Assembly: GCF_030512175.1 (NCBI RefSeq)
Contig: NZ_JAULBL010000002.1
Span: forward strand, 2,912,149 to 2,976,148
Length of the DNA stretch: 64,000 nt
Direction of reading: 5' to 3'
Source: Paeniglutamicibacter sulfureus
GTDB lineage: Bacteria; Actinomycetota; Actinomycetes; Actinomycetales; Micrococcaceae
In this document: one piece after another, positions 25,968 to 34,799 of the stretch
Numbering within the stretch: position 1 is the first letter of the stretch
Layout: each line of letters begins with the position of its first letter
Notes under the pieces: model-generated
Told to the model about the DNA's origin: nothing
What the model saw: only the letters and a program-made list of their open reading frames with translations
The model's database searches: none
Made by a program: the position numbers and the translations under genes

Positions 25968-27656
25968 TCAGGGTGCGAACCAGAGGGTGGTTTCCCCCGG
26001 GACCAGCCCGGACAGCACGGGCAGCGCACCGCTGGTGACGACGATCCTGGCCGGGTCCAGGCCATCGGGCAGGTCCGTCGGAGCGGTGCCGAAGTTGGTC
26101 AGCACCTCCCAGCCGTTGGGCCGGCGGTAGTGCGCGAGTGCGGCATCGGGTGCAGACACCCAGTGGAGGGACTCGGTGGTTTGCAGCTTGCGGCGCCACG
26201 CCAGGGTGCTGCGGTAGAACTGAAGGGTGGAGCCCTCCGCCGCGTCCTGGGCGCTGACGGCATGCTCGGCAAACCAGGCAGGCTGGGGCAGCCACGGCGG
26301 GCCGCCGAAGCCCAGGTGCTCCTCCTGCGCGTTCCAGGGCAACGGCACGCGACAGCCGTCGCGGCCCTTGAGCGTCTTCCCGGTGCGGAACCACGTGGGA
26401 TCCTGCAACGAGTCCAGGGGCAGGTCCGCCGCCTCAAAGAGACCCAGTTCCTCGCCCTGGTAGAGGTAGGCGGATCCCGGCAGGCCCAGCATGAACAGCG
26501 TTGCGGCCCGGGCCCGGCGCAGCCCGCGTGCCGGATCGGCGACAGGTTCCCTGCCGCCGGAGCGCAGCCACGCATCCTGGGCCGCCGCGTCGGTGCCGTC
26601 GGGCAGGGAATAGCGCGAGGCATGGCGCACCACGTCGTGGTTGGAGAACACCCAGGTGGAGGATGCCCCGGAGACCTCGGCCTCCTCGAGGCACCGCGCC
26701 ACGATCTCGCGGAACTCCGTGGCCGCGAAGGGGGCCTGCAGCAAGTCGAAGTTGAAGGCCTGTCCGAGGCCGGTGGGCCGGGCGTAGCGCAGGCGCCGGT
26801 TGGTGAAGGGCACCCATGCCTCCGCCACCGCAATGCGCGGCGGGTCGTATTCGTTGAGCACCGAGCGCCAGCCCGCATAGATCTCGTGGACCTCGTCGCG
26901 GTCAAAGAGCACGTCGGTGCCGTCATCGACCAGGATCTCCAGCGAGGTCTTGGAGCGCAGCGGATGGGCCATGTCCTTGACCAAGGCGTGGGCAACATCG
27001 ACGCGGAACCCGTCCACGCCGCGGTCCGCCCAGAAGCGCAGCGTGGTGTGGAAGTCCTCGCGGATCTCCGGGTTGTTCCAGTTCAAGTCCGGCTGCTCGG
27101 GAGCAAAGAGGTGCAGGTACCACTGGCCCGGCGCCCCGGCGTTTTCCCCGGTGGTTTCGGTGATCCGGGTCCAGGCGGGTCCGCCAAAGTGCGATGGCCA
27201 GTCCGAGGGCGGGAGTTCGCCGTTCTCGCCCAGCCCGTCACGGAAATGGTAGCGGGCGCGTTCGGGAGAGCCGGGTGCCGAGGCGAGGGCGGCGGTGAAC
27301 CATTGATGGCGGTTGGAGCTGTGGTTGGGCACCACGTCGGCGATGACCTTGATGTTTGCCGCATGGGCAGCGGCGATCATGGCGTCGAAGTCCTCCAAGG
27401 TGCCCAGGCGTTCATCGACGTTCCGGTAGTCGTCTACGTCGTACCCGCCGTCGGCAAGGGCCGAGGGGTAGAACGGGGACAGCCAGATGGCGTCGATGCC
27501 CAGCTCGGCGAGGTAGCCCATGCGCGAAGTCACGCCGGGCAGGTCGCCCAGGCCGTCACCGGTGGCATCGGCAAAACTGCGCGGGTAGATCTGGTAGACG
27601 GCGGCCTGGCGCCACCATTGCGCGGCGGGCACGGGAACTGGAACATGGCTGTTCAT
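25968..27656 (-). CDS. GH13 alpha-glucosidase / oligo-1,6-glucosidase
   Basis: 562 residues, the usual length. It has an (alpha/beta)8 catalytic domain with AVYQIYPRSFADATGDG at the N terminus. The four GH13 regions are DVVPNHSS, GFRVDVAHAL (nucleophile Asp220), AVAEAWV (acid/base Glu279) and FSNHDVVRH (Asp341). The C-terminal beta domain follows from about residue 480. Such enzymes hydrolyse terminal alpha-1,4 or 1,6-glucosidic bonds of short oligosaccharides. No signal peptide, so it is cytoplasmic. No sugar transporter is adjacent. An alpha-glucosidase also lies in the corresponding region of mycobacteria (from memory). Confidence 0.95.
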   Translation of the reverse strand: MNSHVPVPVPAAQWWRQAAVYQIYPRSFADATGDGLGDLPGVTSRMGYLAELGIDAIWLSPFYPSALADGGYDVDDYRNVDERLGTLEDFDAMIAAAHAANIKVIADVVPNHSSNRHQWFTAALASAPGSPERARYHFRDGLGENGELPPSDWPSHFGGPAWTRITETTGENAGAPGQWYLHLFAPEQPDLNWNNPEIREDFHTTLRFWADRGVDGFRVDVAHALVKDMAHPLRSKTSLEILVDDGTDVLFDRDEVHEIYAGWRSVLNEYDPPRIAVAEAWVPFTNRRLRYARPTGLGQAFNFDLLQAPFAATEFREIVARCLEEAEVSGASSTWVFSNHDVVRHASRYSLPDGTDAAAQDAWLRSGGREPVADPARGLRRARAATLFMLGLPGSAYLYQGEELGLFEAADLPLDSLQDPTWFRTGKTLKGRDGCRVPLPWNAQEEHLGFGGPPWLPQPAWFAEHAVSAQDAAEGSTLQFYRSTLAWRRKLQTTESLHWVSAPDAALAHYRRPNGWEVLTNFGTAPTDLPDGLDPARIVVTSGALPVLSGLVPGETTLWFAP

Positions 27657-27821
27657 GGGCGGGTGGATCCTCTCGGACTGCAGGTGGGCCGGGTCGGTGC
27701 CTTCAGTATGTCTGGACGGGGCGGGGAAGTCCCGTCATGGCGGCCCACGGGTCCCGCCTGTCGCCACGGACCGGGTCTTGAACGGCTGGAAGATGCGCTG
27801 CGGCGGTCCTACGCTGTTGGC

Positions 27822-28211
27822 ATGGGTAACTTTCGATTGTTGCGCGCCTACGAACCCGCCGACGGCGGCTACCGGGTCCTGGTGGACAGGCTCTGGCCCC
27901 GCGGGCTGGGCAAGGAGCGGGCGGCGCTCGATGACTGGGCCAAGGACGCGGCACCCTCAACCGGGCTACGCGTCGCCTTCAGCCGCAAGGCCGAGCGGTT
28001 CACCGAGTTCACCGACCACTACCGCCACGAGTTGGAGGCCGGGGCCGCCGCCGAGGGTGCCCACCGCCTGCTGGGGATCGCCCGCAAGCACGAGGACGTG
28101 GTGCTGCTCTACGCCGCCCGCGACACCGTGCACAACCACGCGGTGGTGCTCCTGGACTTCCTGCGCGAGGCCCAACAGGGGACCGTGGACGCCCCGGGCG
28201 ACGGGGCCTGA
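27822..28211 (+). CDS. DUF488 family protein (MarR-associated/YeaO type)
   Basis: 129 residues. The opening LLRAYEPADGGYRVLVDRLWPRG is the hallmark of the YeaO-like DUF488 family, followed by WAKDAAPSTGLRVAFS and LLYAARDTVHNHAVVLLDFL. Function unknown; other DUF488 members are small soluble proteins often next to stress genes. The start is the ATG at 27822; the frame is open very far upstream only because it runs antisense to the alpha-glucosidase and valS. No SD; TACGCT lies six bases before the ATG. Confidence 0.85.
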   Translation: MGNFRLLRAYEPADGGYRVLVDRLWPRGLGKERAALDDWAKDAAPSTGLRVAFSRKAERFTEFTDHYRHELEAGAAAEGAHRLLGIARKHEDVVLLYAARDTVHNHAVVLLDFLREAQQGTVDAPGDGA

Positions 28212-28258
28212 GGCGTTTGTCCCCCCCACCCCCCCGGTGCCACGAAGCGACATCGCTG

Positions 28259-28288
28259 TTGGGGCCGGGCCACCGTGCTGGATAGGCT
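28259..28288 (+). promoter_or_regulatory. promoter of the SDR gene, leaderless type
   Basis: -35 TTGGGG (28259-28264), 18-base spacer, -10 TAGGCT (28283-28288). The ATG at 28295 follows six bases later and has no SD. Confidence 0.5.
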
Positions 28289-28294
28289 TTGCTC

Positions 28295-29065
28295 ATGTCA
28301 TCACAGAATCAAGTCACCCAACATGCAGCCGTCGTCACCGGGGCCTCCAGCGGGATCGGCGAGGCAACCGTCCGCGCCCTTGCTGCCGCCGGATGGAAGG
28401 TGTTCGCCGTGGCCCGCCGCGCGGAGCGGCTTGCGGCGCTCGCCGAGGAAACCGGCGCGGTGCCCGTTCCCGCCGACGTGACCAACGACGCCCAGGTCGC
28501 CGGCCTGCTGGCAGCCGTGGAGGCCGGCGGCGGCATTGACACGCTGATCAACATCGCCGGCGGCGCCCGCGGCGCCGACTACCTGGCCGAGGCGAAGAAC
28601 GAGGACTGGGACTTCATGCTCCAGGCCAACGTCATGGGCACCATGAAGGTCACCCGCGCGTTCCTGCCGATGCTCCGCGCCCACGGCGAGGGCACCGTGC
28701 TCAACCTGACCTCGACCGCCGGAATGGTCAGTTACGAGGGCGGCTCCGGCTACAACGCCGCCAAGGCCGCCCAGCGCGCGCTGACCCAGGCGCTGCGCCT
28801 GGAGGAAGTCGAGCACAATGTGCGGGTCATCGAGGTGCTGCCGGGCCTGGTGCACACCGAGGAGTTCGCGTTGCGCCGGATGGGCGGGGACCGCGAGCTG
28901 GCCCAAAAGCCCTACGCCGGGGTGGCCAAGCCGTTGCTGGCGGAGGACATCGCCGACATCGTCGCCTATGCCGTCAACGCCCCGCACCATGTGAACCTCG
29001 ACGAGATCGTCGTCCGCCCGGTGGCGCAGGCAGCAGCCCACAAGCTGATCCGCGGCCAGGCGTGA
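28295..29065 (+). CDS. short-chain dehydrogenase/reductase
   Basis: 256 residues, classical SDR. NAD(P)-binding VVTGASSGIGEATVRAL (about residues 14-30), structural NIAGG replacing the usual NNAG, catalytic Ser in LNLTSTAGM, and YxxxK in YNAAKAAQ. The substrate is unknown; the group includes YdfG-like serine/3-hydroxy acid dehydrogenases. Its TGA overlaps the GTG of the CbiX-like gene (GTGA), so the two are translated together, although a link to siroheme or sulfur metabolism is only by position. Confidence 0.9.
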   Translation: MSSQNQVTQHAAVVTGASSGIGEATVRALAAAGWKVFAVARRAERLAALAEETGAVPVPADVTNDAQVAGLLAAVEAGGGIDTLINIAGGARGADYLAEAKNEDWDFMLQANVMGTMKVTRAFLPMLRAHGEGTVLNLTSTAGMVSYEGGSGYNAAKAAQRALTQALRLEEVEHNVRVIEVLPGLVHTEEFALRRMGGDRELAQKPYAGVAKPLLAEDIADIVAYAVNAPHHVNLDEIVVRPVAQAAAHKLIRGQA

Positions 29066-29802
29066 TCGGCCCCGCCGGCGGCCCCGGGCCGCGGCGGCTG
29101 CACATCGTGGCTTGTGCCCACGGCACCGACAACCCCGACGGGCGTCGGCTCATTAACGGCCTGCGCGGGGACTTGGCCGACGAGCTCGCGCTCCAGGGCA
29201 TCGACGCTGTCGTCCACGAGGCCTACGTCGACGTGCAGGAACCCCGGCTCGAGGCGGTCCTGGCCGCACTGCCGCCCGGCGAGGACGCCATCGTGGCGCC
29301 CCTGCTGCTCTCCGAGGGCTTCCACAGCCGCGTTGACATCGCCGATGCGGCGGCCGCGCGCCCGCACACGGGCGTGAGCGCGCCGGTGGGCCCCGACCCG
29401 CGCCTGGCCGCGGTGCTGGCCCGCCGGCTGGCCGAGGCCGGGCACCAACCCGGGGACGCCGTGGTGCTTGCCGCGGCGGGCACCCGCATCGAGGCAGGAC
29501 AGCGGCAGGCGGCGCGGATGGCGGAGCTGCTGGCCGCCGAACTGGGCCACCCGGTGGCCGTCGCCTTCGGCTCCGCCGCCACGCCGTCGGTGACCGAGGC
29601 GGTGGGCGCGGCACGGGCCGCGGGGGCGCCGCGGGTGGGCGTCGCCTCCTTCCTGCTGGCCCCCGGGTTCTTCCACGACCGACTGGCCGAAGCCGGCGCC
29701 GACTATGTGTCAACGGCGTTGCTCCCGGGCGTCACAATCGCGAAATGTGTCGCCGGAAGACTCGCTGAAGCCATCTCAGCGGGACCCGCCCACACCGAAT
29801 AG
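29062..29802 (+). CDS. CbiX/SirB-type chelatase (sirohydrochlorin ferrochelatase candidate)
   Basis: 246 residues with two repeated CbiX-like halves. The first is IVACAHGTDNPDGRRLI with the metal-binding His and VAPLLLSEGFHSRVDI; the second is VVLAAAGTRI and VASFLLAPGFFHDRL. Class II chelatases insert Fe(II) or Co(II) into sirohydrochlorin. With a CysG-like enzyme and a siroheme sulfite reductase nearby, Fe insertion to give siroheme is the likely job. In the second half the first His is missing (AAAGTRI), as in fused two-domain versions. GTG start, overlapping the SDR stop. Confidence 0.85.
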   Translation: MIGPAGGPGPRRLHIVACAHGTDNPDGRRLINGLRGDLADELALQGIDAVVHEAYVDVQEPRLEAVLAALPPGEDAIVAPLLLSEGFHSRVDIADAAAARPHTGVSAPVGPDPRLAAVLARRLAEAGHQPGDAVVLAAAGTRIEAGQRQAARMAELLAAELGHPVAVAFGSAATPSVTEAVGAARAAGAPRVGVASFLLAPGFFHDRLAEAGADYVSTALLPGVTIAKCVAGRLAEAISAGPAHTE

Positions 29803-29841
29803 GTCGCCGGGTTACGGCATGACGTTGCGGGTAGGAGGTCG

Positions 29842-29872
29842 TTGGCGGGCCCCCGCCGGCCCGCCCTAGTGT
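29842..29872 (+). promoter_or_regulatory. promoter of the sulfur assimilation operon, leaderless type
   Basis: -35 TTGGCG (29842-29847) and -10 TAGTGT (29867-29872), 19-base spacer. The ATG at 29880 follows seven bases after the -10 with no SD. Confidence 0.45.
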
Positions 29873-29879
29873 CGAAGCC

Positions 29880-31604
29880 ATGACACAGGCAACCGACACC
29901 CAGGCAAGCACCCGGCCCGCCCGGCCGGCCCGCCCGGCGGCCAAGCCGCACGGACAGTGGAAGATCGACGGCACCACGCCGCTGAACGCCAACGAGGCGT
30001 TCAAGGCGGACGACAACGGGCTGAACGTGCGCGAGCGCATCGAAACCGTGTATGCCCGGGGCGGGTTTGATTCCATCGACGCCACCGACTTGCACGGCCG
30101 CTTCCGCTGGTGGGGCCTCTACACCCAGCGCAAGCCGGGCATCGATGGCGGGCGCACCGCCACCCTGGAGCCGCACGAGCTCGAGGACCGCTACTTCATG
30201 CTCCGCGTCCGGATCGACGGCGGAACCCTTTCCACTCGGCAGCTGCGCACCATCGGGGAGATCTCCCGCGACTTCGCCCGCGACACCGCCGACGTGACCG
30301 ATCGGCAGAACATCCAGCTGCACTGGATCGACGTCGTGGACGTCCCGGAGATCTGGCGGCGGTTGGAGGCCGTGGGCCTGGACACCACCGAGGCCTGCGG
30401 GGACGTGCCGCGGGTCATCCTCGGCTCCCCGGTGGCGGGGATCGCGAAGGACGAGATCCTGGACCCGACCCCGGTGATCCGCGAGATCCGCGAACGCTTC
30501 ATCGGCGACCCCGAACTGGCCAACCTGCCGCGCAAGTTCAAGACCGCCATCTCCGGGCACCCGTCCCAGGACGTGGTGCACGAGATCAACGACATCTCCC
30601 TCATCGCGGTCAACCACCCCGAGCACGGGCCGGGATATGACCTGTGGGTCGGCGGAGGCCTGTCCACCAACGCCCGGCTGGCCGAGCGGCTCGGCGCGTT
30701 TGTGCGCCCCGAAATCGCGGCCGAGGTGTGGCTGGGCGTGGTCTCGATCTTCCGCGACTACGGCTACCGGCGGCTGCGCAACAAGGCGCGGCTGAAGTTC
30801 CTGATGGCCGACTGGGGACCGGAAAAGTTCCGCAAGGTGCTCGAGGAGGAATACCTCGGCTACGCGCTGCCCGACGGGCAGGCACCGGACAAGCCGACCA
30901 CCCCGGGGGACCACGTGGGCATCCACGAGCAGAAGGACGGGCGCTTCTTCATCGGCGCGAGTCCCAAGGCCGGCCGGCTCTCCGGGACGCTGCTGCTGGA
31001 ATTGGCGGACCTGCTGGAGCGCCACGGTTCGGCGCGGCTGCGCACCACCCCGCACCAGAAGCTGCTCGCTCTGGACATCCCCGCCGAATCGGTGAGGGCC
31101 GCAGCCGCTGAACTCGATGCGCTGGGCCTGGCCACGGCGCCGAGCATCTTCCGCCGCTCCGCGATCGCCTGCACCGGCATCGAATTCTGCAAGCTGGCGA
31201 TCGTTGACACCAAGGACACCACCATCGCCGCGGTCGCCGAACTCGAGGAGCGTTTCGCGCAGAAGTCGGCCGTGCGGCTGCCGCCTTCGCTGAGCCTGCA
31301 CGTGAACGGCTGCCCCAACTCCTGCGCCCGCATCCAGACCGCCGACATCGGCCTCAAGGGCCAGCTGCTTCCCGACGGGCACGGCGGGCAGACCCCGGGC
31401 TTCCAGGTCCACCTGGGCGGGGGACTGGCCTCCACCGAACGCGGAGAGGCCGGCCTGGGACGCACCGTGCGCGGGCTCAAGGTCACCGCCGATCAGCTGC
31501 CCGACTACATCGAGCGGGTGCTGGAAAATTATTCGGCCGGCTCCGAGACGGGCGAATCCTTCGCGGCGTGGTCGCACCGTGCCGCGGACGAGGACGTCGA
31601 ATGA
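29880..31604 (+). CDS. sir: ferredoxin-dependent siroheme sulfite reductase (NirA/SirA type)
   Basis: 574 residues with two ferredoxin-like halves typical of the nitrite/sulfite reductase family. The 4Fe-4S/siroheme cysteines are in ACTGIEFCKLA (C-x5-C) and HVNGCPNSCAR (C-x3-C). Tyr81 and Cys173 are 92 residues apart, the same distance as the covalent Tyr69-Cys161 pair of the mycobacterial sulfite reductase NirA (as I recall it), so sulfite rather than nitrite is the likely substrate. cysH starts within its stop codon (ATGA). Reduces sulfite to sulfide with six electrons from ferredoxin, probably recharged by the FprA-type protein at the end of this operon. Confidence 0.94.
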   Translation: MTQATDTQASTRPARPARPAAKPHGQWKIDGTTPLNANEAFKADDNGLNVRERIETVYARGGFDSIDATDLHGRFRWWGLYTQRKPGIDGGRTATLEPHELEDRYFMLRVRIDGGTLSTRQLRTIGEISRDFARDTADVTDRQNIQLHWIDVVDVPEIWRRLEAVGLDTTEACGDVPRVILGSPVAGIAKDEILDPTPVIREIRERFIGDPELANLPRKFKTAISGHPSQDVVHEINDISLIAVNHPEHGPGYDLWVGGGLSTNARLAERLGAFVRPEIAAEVWLGVVSIFRDYGYRRLRNKARLKFLMADWGPEKFRKVLEEEYLGYALPDGQAPDKPTTPGDHVGIHEQKDGRFFIGASPKAGRLSGTLLLELADLLERHGSARLRTTPHQKLLALDIPAESVRAAAAELDALGLATAPSIFRRSAIACTGIEFCKLAIVDTKDTTIAAVAELEERFAQKSAVRLPPSLSLHVNGCPNSCARIQTADIGLKGQLLPDGHGGQTPGFQVHLGGGLASTERGEAGLGRTVRGLKVTADQLPDYIERVLENYSAGSETGESFAAWSHRAADEDVE

Positions 31605-32320
31605 GCACCGAGACCCACACCGTGGACCAACTCGCCGCCGACCGTGCCCTTGCCGAGTCAGGCGCCGCCGAACTGGGCTTCGACGCCTCGGCCACCGACG
31701 TCATCGCCTGGGTCAAGCGGAACTTCGACACCGCAGAGGTCGCCGTCGCCTGCTCCATGGCCGATGCCGTGCTGCCGTCGGTCGTCGCAGAGGCGCTGCC
31801 AGGTGTCGACGTGCTCTTCCTGGAGACGGGCTACCACTTCGCCGAAACCCACGCCGCGCGCAACGAGGTTGCAGCTTCGCTGGACGTGCGGATCATCGAT
31901 GTGCTCCCGGTGCGCACAGTGGAAGAGCAGGACGCCGAGCACGGGTCCCGGCTGCACGAGCGCGACCCTGCCGCCTGCTGCCGGATGCGCAAGATGGAGC
32001 CGCTGGCCAGGACCCTGGCCGGCTACCGGCTCTGGTTCACCGGGGTCCGGCGCGACGAGGCACCCACCCGCACCAACACGCCGTTGGTCACCTGGGACGA
32101 GGCCCACGGGCTGATCAAGGTCAACCCGCTGGCCGGATGGAGCTTCGACGAGCTGATTTCCCACGCCACGGCCAACAGCGTGCCGGTGAACCTGCTGCTG
32201 TCCAACGGCTACCCGTCGATCGGATGCGCCCCCTGCACCCGGCCGGTGGCCGAGGGCGAGGACCCGCGCGCCGGCCGGTGGGCAGGGGTCGCCAAGACCG
32301 AATGCGGCATCCACCGGTGA
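31601..32320 (+). CDS. cysH: adenylyl-sulfate (APS) reductase, 4Fe-4S type
   Basis: 239 residues. VAVACSMADAVLPSV is the nucleotide pyrophosphatase loop. The two cysteine pairs AACCRMRK and GCAPCTRPV would hold a 4Fe-4S cluster and mark this as an APS rather than PAPS reductase. The C-terminal catalytic Cys is in KTECGIHR. It reduces APS to sulfite and AMP with thioredoxin. There is no APS kinase domain in the operon, consistent with direct use of APS. Overlaps the sulfite reductase stop by ATGA. Confidence 0.95.
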   Translation: MSTETHTVDQLAADRALAESGAAELGFDASATDVIAWVKRNFDTAEVAVACSMADAVLPSVVAEALPGVDVLFLETGYHFAETHAARNEVAASLDVRIIDVLPVRTVEEQDAEHGSRLHERDPAACCRMRKMEPLARTLAGYRLWFTGVRRDEAPTRTNTPLVTWDEAHGLIKVNPLAGWSFDELISHATANSVPVNLLLSNGYPSIGCAPCTRPVAEGEDPRAGRWAGVAKTECGIHR

Positions 32321-32322
32321 GC

Positions 32323-32357
32323 CCGGCACCGCCTGCCCGGCCGGCACCGCCTGCCCG
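32323..32357 (+). repeat. tandem 17-bp repeat between cysH and cysD
   Basis: CCGGCACCGCCTGCCCG occurs twice with a period of 18 (32323-32339 and 32341-32357), in the only sizeable gap (83 bases) between operon genes in this part. Confidence 0.7.
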
Positions 32358-32403
32358 TCCCGAACGCACCACCACACCCCTCCCACCGACGAAGGAGCAA
32401 GAG

Positions 32404-33357
32404 ATGAGCACCACCGCGCCCACCGCAGCCCCCGAGCGACCACGCACCGCCACCGCCACCGCGCCCGAGATCGACGTGCTCGACGCCCTTGAGGCTGAAT
32501 CCATCCACATCCTGCGCGAGGTCGCCGCCGAGTTCGAGCGTCCCGCGATGCTCTTTTCCGGGGGCAAGGACTCCGTGGTGATGCTGCACCTGGCCACCAA
32601 GGCCTTCTGGCCAGGGGCCGTCCCGTTCCCGGTGCTGCACGTGGACACCGGACACAACTTCGAGGAGGTCATCGCGTTCCGCGACAGCACCGTGGAGCAG
32701 CTGGGCCTGCGCCTGGTGGTCGCCAGCGTGCAGGACTACATCGACGACGGGCGGCTCACCGAACGTGCCGACGGAACCCGCAACCCGCTGCAAACCACGC
32801 CGCTGCTGGACGCCATAGCCGCCAACCGCTTCGACGTGCTCTTCGGCGGCGGGCGCCGCGACGAGGACAAGGCCCGGGCCAAGGAACGCATCCTGTCGCT
32901 GCGCGACGAGTTCGGGCAGTGGGACCCGCGCAACCAGCGCCCCGAGCTGTGGAACCTGTACAACGGACGCCACACCCCGGGTGCGCACGTGCGGGCCTTC
33001 CCGATCAGCAACTGGACCGAACTGGACATCTGGCGCTACATCGAACGCGAGAACATCGCGTTGCCGCCGCTCTACTACGCCCACGAGCGCGAGGTCTTCG
33101 AGCACTCGGGCATGTGGCGGGCCGTCGGGGAATTCAGCCGGCCGGGCGACGACGTGGCCGTGACGCGGCGCACCGTGCGCTACCGCACCGTGGGGGACAT
33201 GTCCTGCACCGGGGCGGTGCTCTCCGAGGCGTTCACCACCGCGGAGGTCATCGCCGAAGTGGCCACCACCACCATCACCGAACGCGGCGCCACCCGCGCC
33301 GACGACCGCATCTCCGAGGCGGCCATGGAAGACCGCAAGAAGGACGGGTATTTCTAA
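32404..33357 (+). CDS. cysD: sulfate adenylyltransferase subunit 2 (ATP sulfurylase small subunit)
   Basis: 317 residues of the PP-loop family: MLFSGGKDSVVMLHLA is the pyrophosphatase loop. Family stretches VLHVDTGHNFEEVIAFRD, FGGGRRDEDKARAKER and LYNGRHTPGAHVRAFPISNW follow, with the C terminus RKKDGYF. With CysN it activates sulfate to APS using ATP. The N-terminal 25 residues are a Thr/Ala/Pro-rich extension. SD AAGGAG precedes the ATG; cysN begins one base after its stop. Confidence 0.97.
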   Translation: MSTTAPTAAPERPRTATATAPEIDVLDALEAESIHILREVAAEFERPAMLFSGGKDSVVMLHLATKAFWPGAVPFPVLHVDTGHNFEEVIAFRDSTVEQLGLRLVVASVQDYIDDGRLTERADGTRNPLQTTPLLDAIAANRFDVLFGGGRRDEDKARAKERILSLRDEFGQWDPRNQRPELWNLYNGRHTPGAHVRAFPISNWTELDIWRYIERENIALPPLYYAHEREVFEHSGMWRAVGEFSRPGDDVAVTRRTVRYRTVGDMSCTGAVLSEAFTTAEVIAEVATTTITERGATRADDRISEAAMEDRKKDGYF

Positions 33358-33358
33358 G

Positions 33359-34741
33359 ATGAGCACCACCAACCTGGACACCAGCACCCTGGACACCGCC
33401 GCTTTGGACACCCTCGCACCGGCACTTGGCCGGCGCGGGCTCTTCCGCTTCGCCACGGCAGGATCCGTCGACGACGGCAAGTCGACGCTCGTTGGCCGGC
33501 TGCTGCACGACGCCAAGGCGGTGCTCGCCGACACCCTCGAGGCACTGGCCCGCACCTCCGCGGAGACCGGCTTCGGCGGAGGGGACGGCACCCTGGACCT
33601 GGCCCTGCTCACCGACGGGCTGCGCGCCGAACGCGAACAGGGCATCACCATCGACGTGGCCTACCGCTACTTCAGCACCGGGGAGCGCTCCTTCGTGCTG
33701 GCCGACTGCCCCGGACACGTGCAGTACACCCGCAACACCGTCACCGGGGCCTCCACCGCCGACGCCGCGATCGTGCTCATCGACGCCCGCAAGGGAGTGC
33801 TCGAACAGACCCGCCGGCACCTGGGCGTCATCGGCCTGCTGCGCGTGCCCAACGTGGTCGTCGCGGTGAACAAGATCGACTTGATCGGATACGACGGCCA
33901 GCGCTTCGCCGACATCGCCGCCGACGTGGCGCGGGTCGCCGCCGGGCTCGGCCTGCGCCCCCCGCACACCCTGCCGGTCTCCGCGCTGGTCGGGGACAAT
34001 GTGGTGGAACGCTCGGCGCACACCGGCTGGTACACCGGGCCCACGCTGCTGGGGCTGCTCGAAACCCTGCCCACGCGCGACGAGGCGGACACCGCTGCCG
34101 AGGCCTTCCGCTTCCCGGTCCAGCTGGTGCTCCGGCCGCAGGGCGCGCTGGCCCCGGGGCTGGATGCCGCCGCCTTCCGCGACTACCGCGCCTACGCCGG
34201 GGCGATCGCCGCCGGCTCCATCGCCGTGGGGGACCCGGTCACCATCGCCACCCCGGGGCAGCCTCGCCGGGAAACGACCGTCATCGGAATCGACGCCGCC
34301 GGACGGGACTTGGCCTCCGCCACCGCACCGGCCTCGGTGGCGCTGCGGCTGAAAGATGAGCTGGACATCGCCCGCGGAGACACCATCGCCGCTGCCGGGA
34401 CCCTGCCGGACTCCTCGGCGGACCTGTTCGCCGAGCTGTGCTGGCTCGCGCCCGCACCGCTGCGCCCCGGCACCACGGTGCTCATCAAGCACGGGACCGC
34501 GACGGTCCGCGCGAAGGTCACCGCCATCGAGGGACGGCTTGACCTGGAGGACTTCGGGCTCCTTCCCGCCGACGGGCTGGAACTGAACGACATCGGCTCC
34601 GTCGTGTTGCGGCTGGCTGCCGAACTGCCCACTGAGCCCTACGTGCGACACCACCGCACCGGGGCGTTCCTGGTCATCGACCCGCAGGACGGCAACACGC
34701 TCGCCGCCGGGCTCGTGGGCGAACGCCCCGCCGCCGGCTAA
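33359..34741 (+). CDS. cysN: sulfate adenylyltransferase subunit 1 (GTPase subunit)
   Basis: 460 residues, elongation-factor-like GTPase. G1 is ATAGSVDDGKSTLVGRLL, the EQGITIDVAYRYF segment is the switch, G3 is DCPGH and G4 is NKID, followed by beta-barrel domains. GTP hydrolysis drives the energetically unfavourable synthesis of APS by CysD. No CysC (APS kinase) fusion is present. It lies one base after cysD, so tight coupling is expected. Confidence 0.97.
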   Translation: MSTTNLDTSTLDTAALDTLAPALGRRGLFRFATAGSVDDGKSTLVGRLLHDAKAVLADTLEALARTSAETGFGGGDGTLDLALLTDGLRAEREQGITIDVAYRYFSTGERSFVLADCPGHVQYTRNTVTGASTADAAIVLIDARKGVLEQTRRHLGVIGLLRVPNVVVAVNKIDLIGYDGQRFADIAADVARVAAGLGLRPPHTLPVSALVGDNVVERSAHTGWYTGPTLLGLLETLPTRDEADTAAEAFRFPVQLVLRPQGALAPGLDAAAFRDYRAYAGAIAAGSIAVGDPVTIATPGQPRRETTVIGIDAAGRDLASATAPASVALRLKDELDIARGDTIAAAGTLPDSSADLFAELCWLAPAPLRPGTTVLIKHGTATVRAKVTAIEGRLDLEDFGLLPADGLELNDIGSVVLRLAAELPTEPYVRHHRTGAFLVIDPQDGNTLAAGLVGERPAAG

Positions 34742-34799
34742 CCCCGCCGCAGGCCAGTGCCAACCCCCACCCACACCCACAGAGAAGGACACCTCAGCC

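Noticed and set aside
23145-28211. Open frame of 1688 codons on the plus strand
   Set aside because: It is the antisense frame of valS and the alpha-glucosidase, kept open by high third-position GC. Only its last 129 codons (from 27822) look like a protein (DUF488).
29803-29879. Cysteine-rich upstream peptide controlling the sulfur operon
   Set aside because: The space before the sulfite reductase gene is only 77 bases, with the promoter next to the ATG; no short Cys-containing ORF fits.
29703-31577. 624-codon frame antisense to the sulfite reductase
   Set aside because: Antisense of a gene with complete siroheme and Fe-S motifs.
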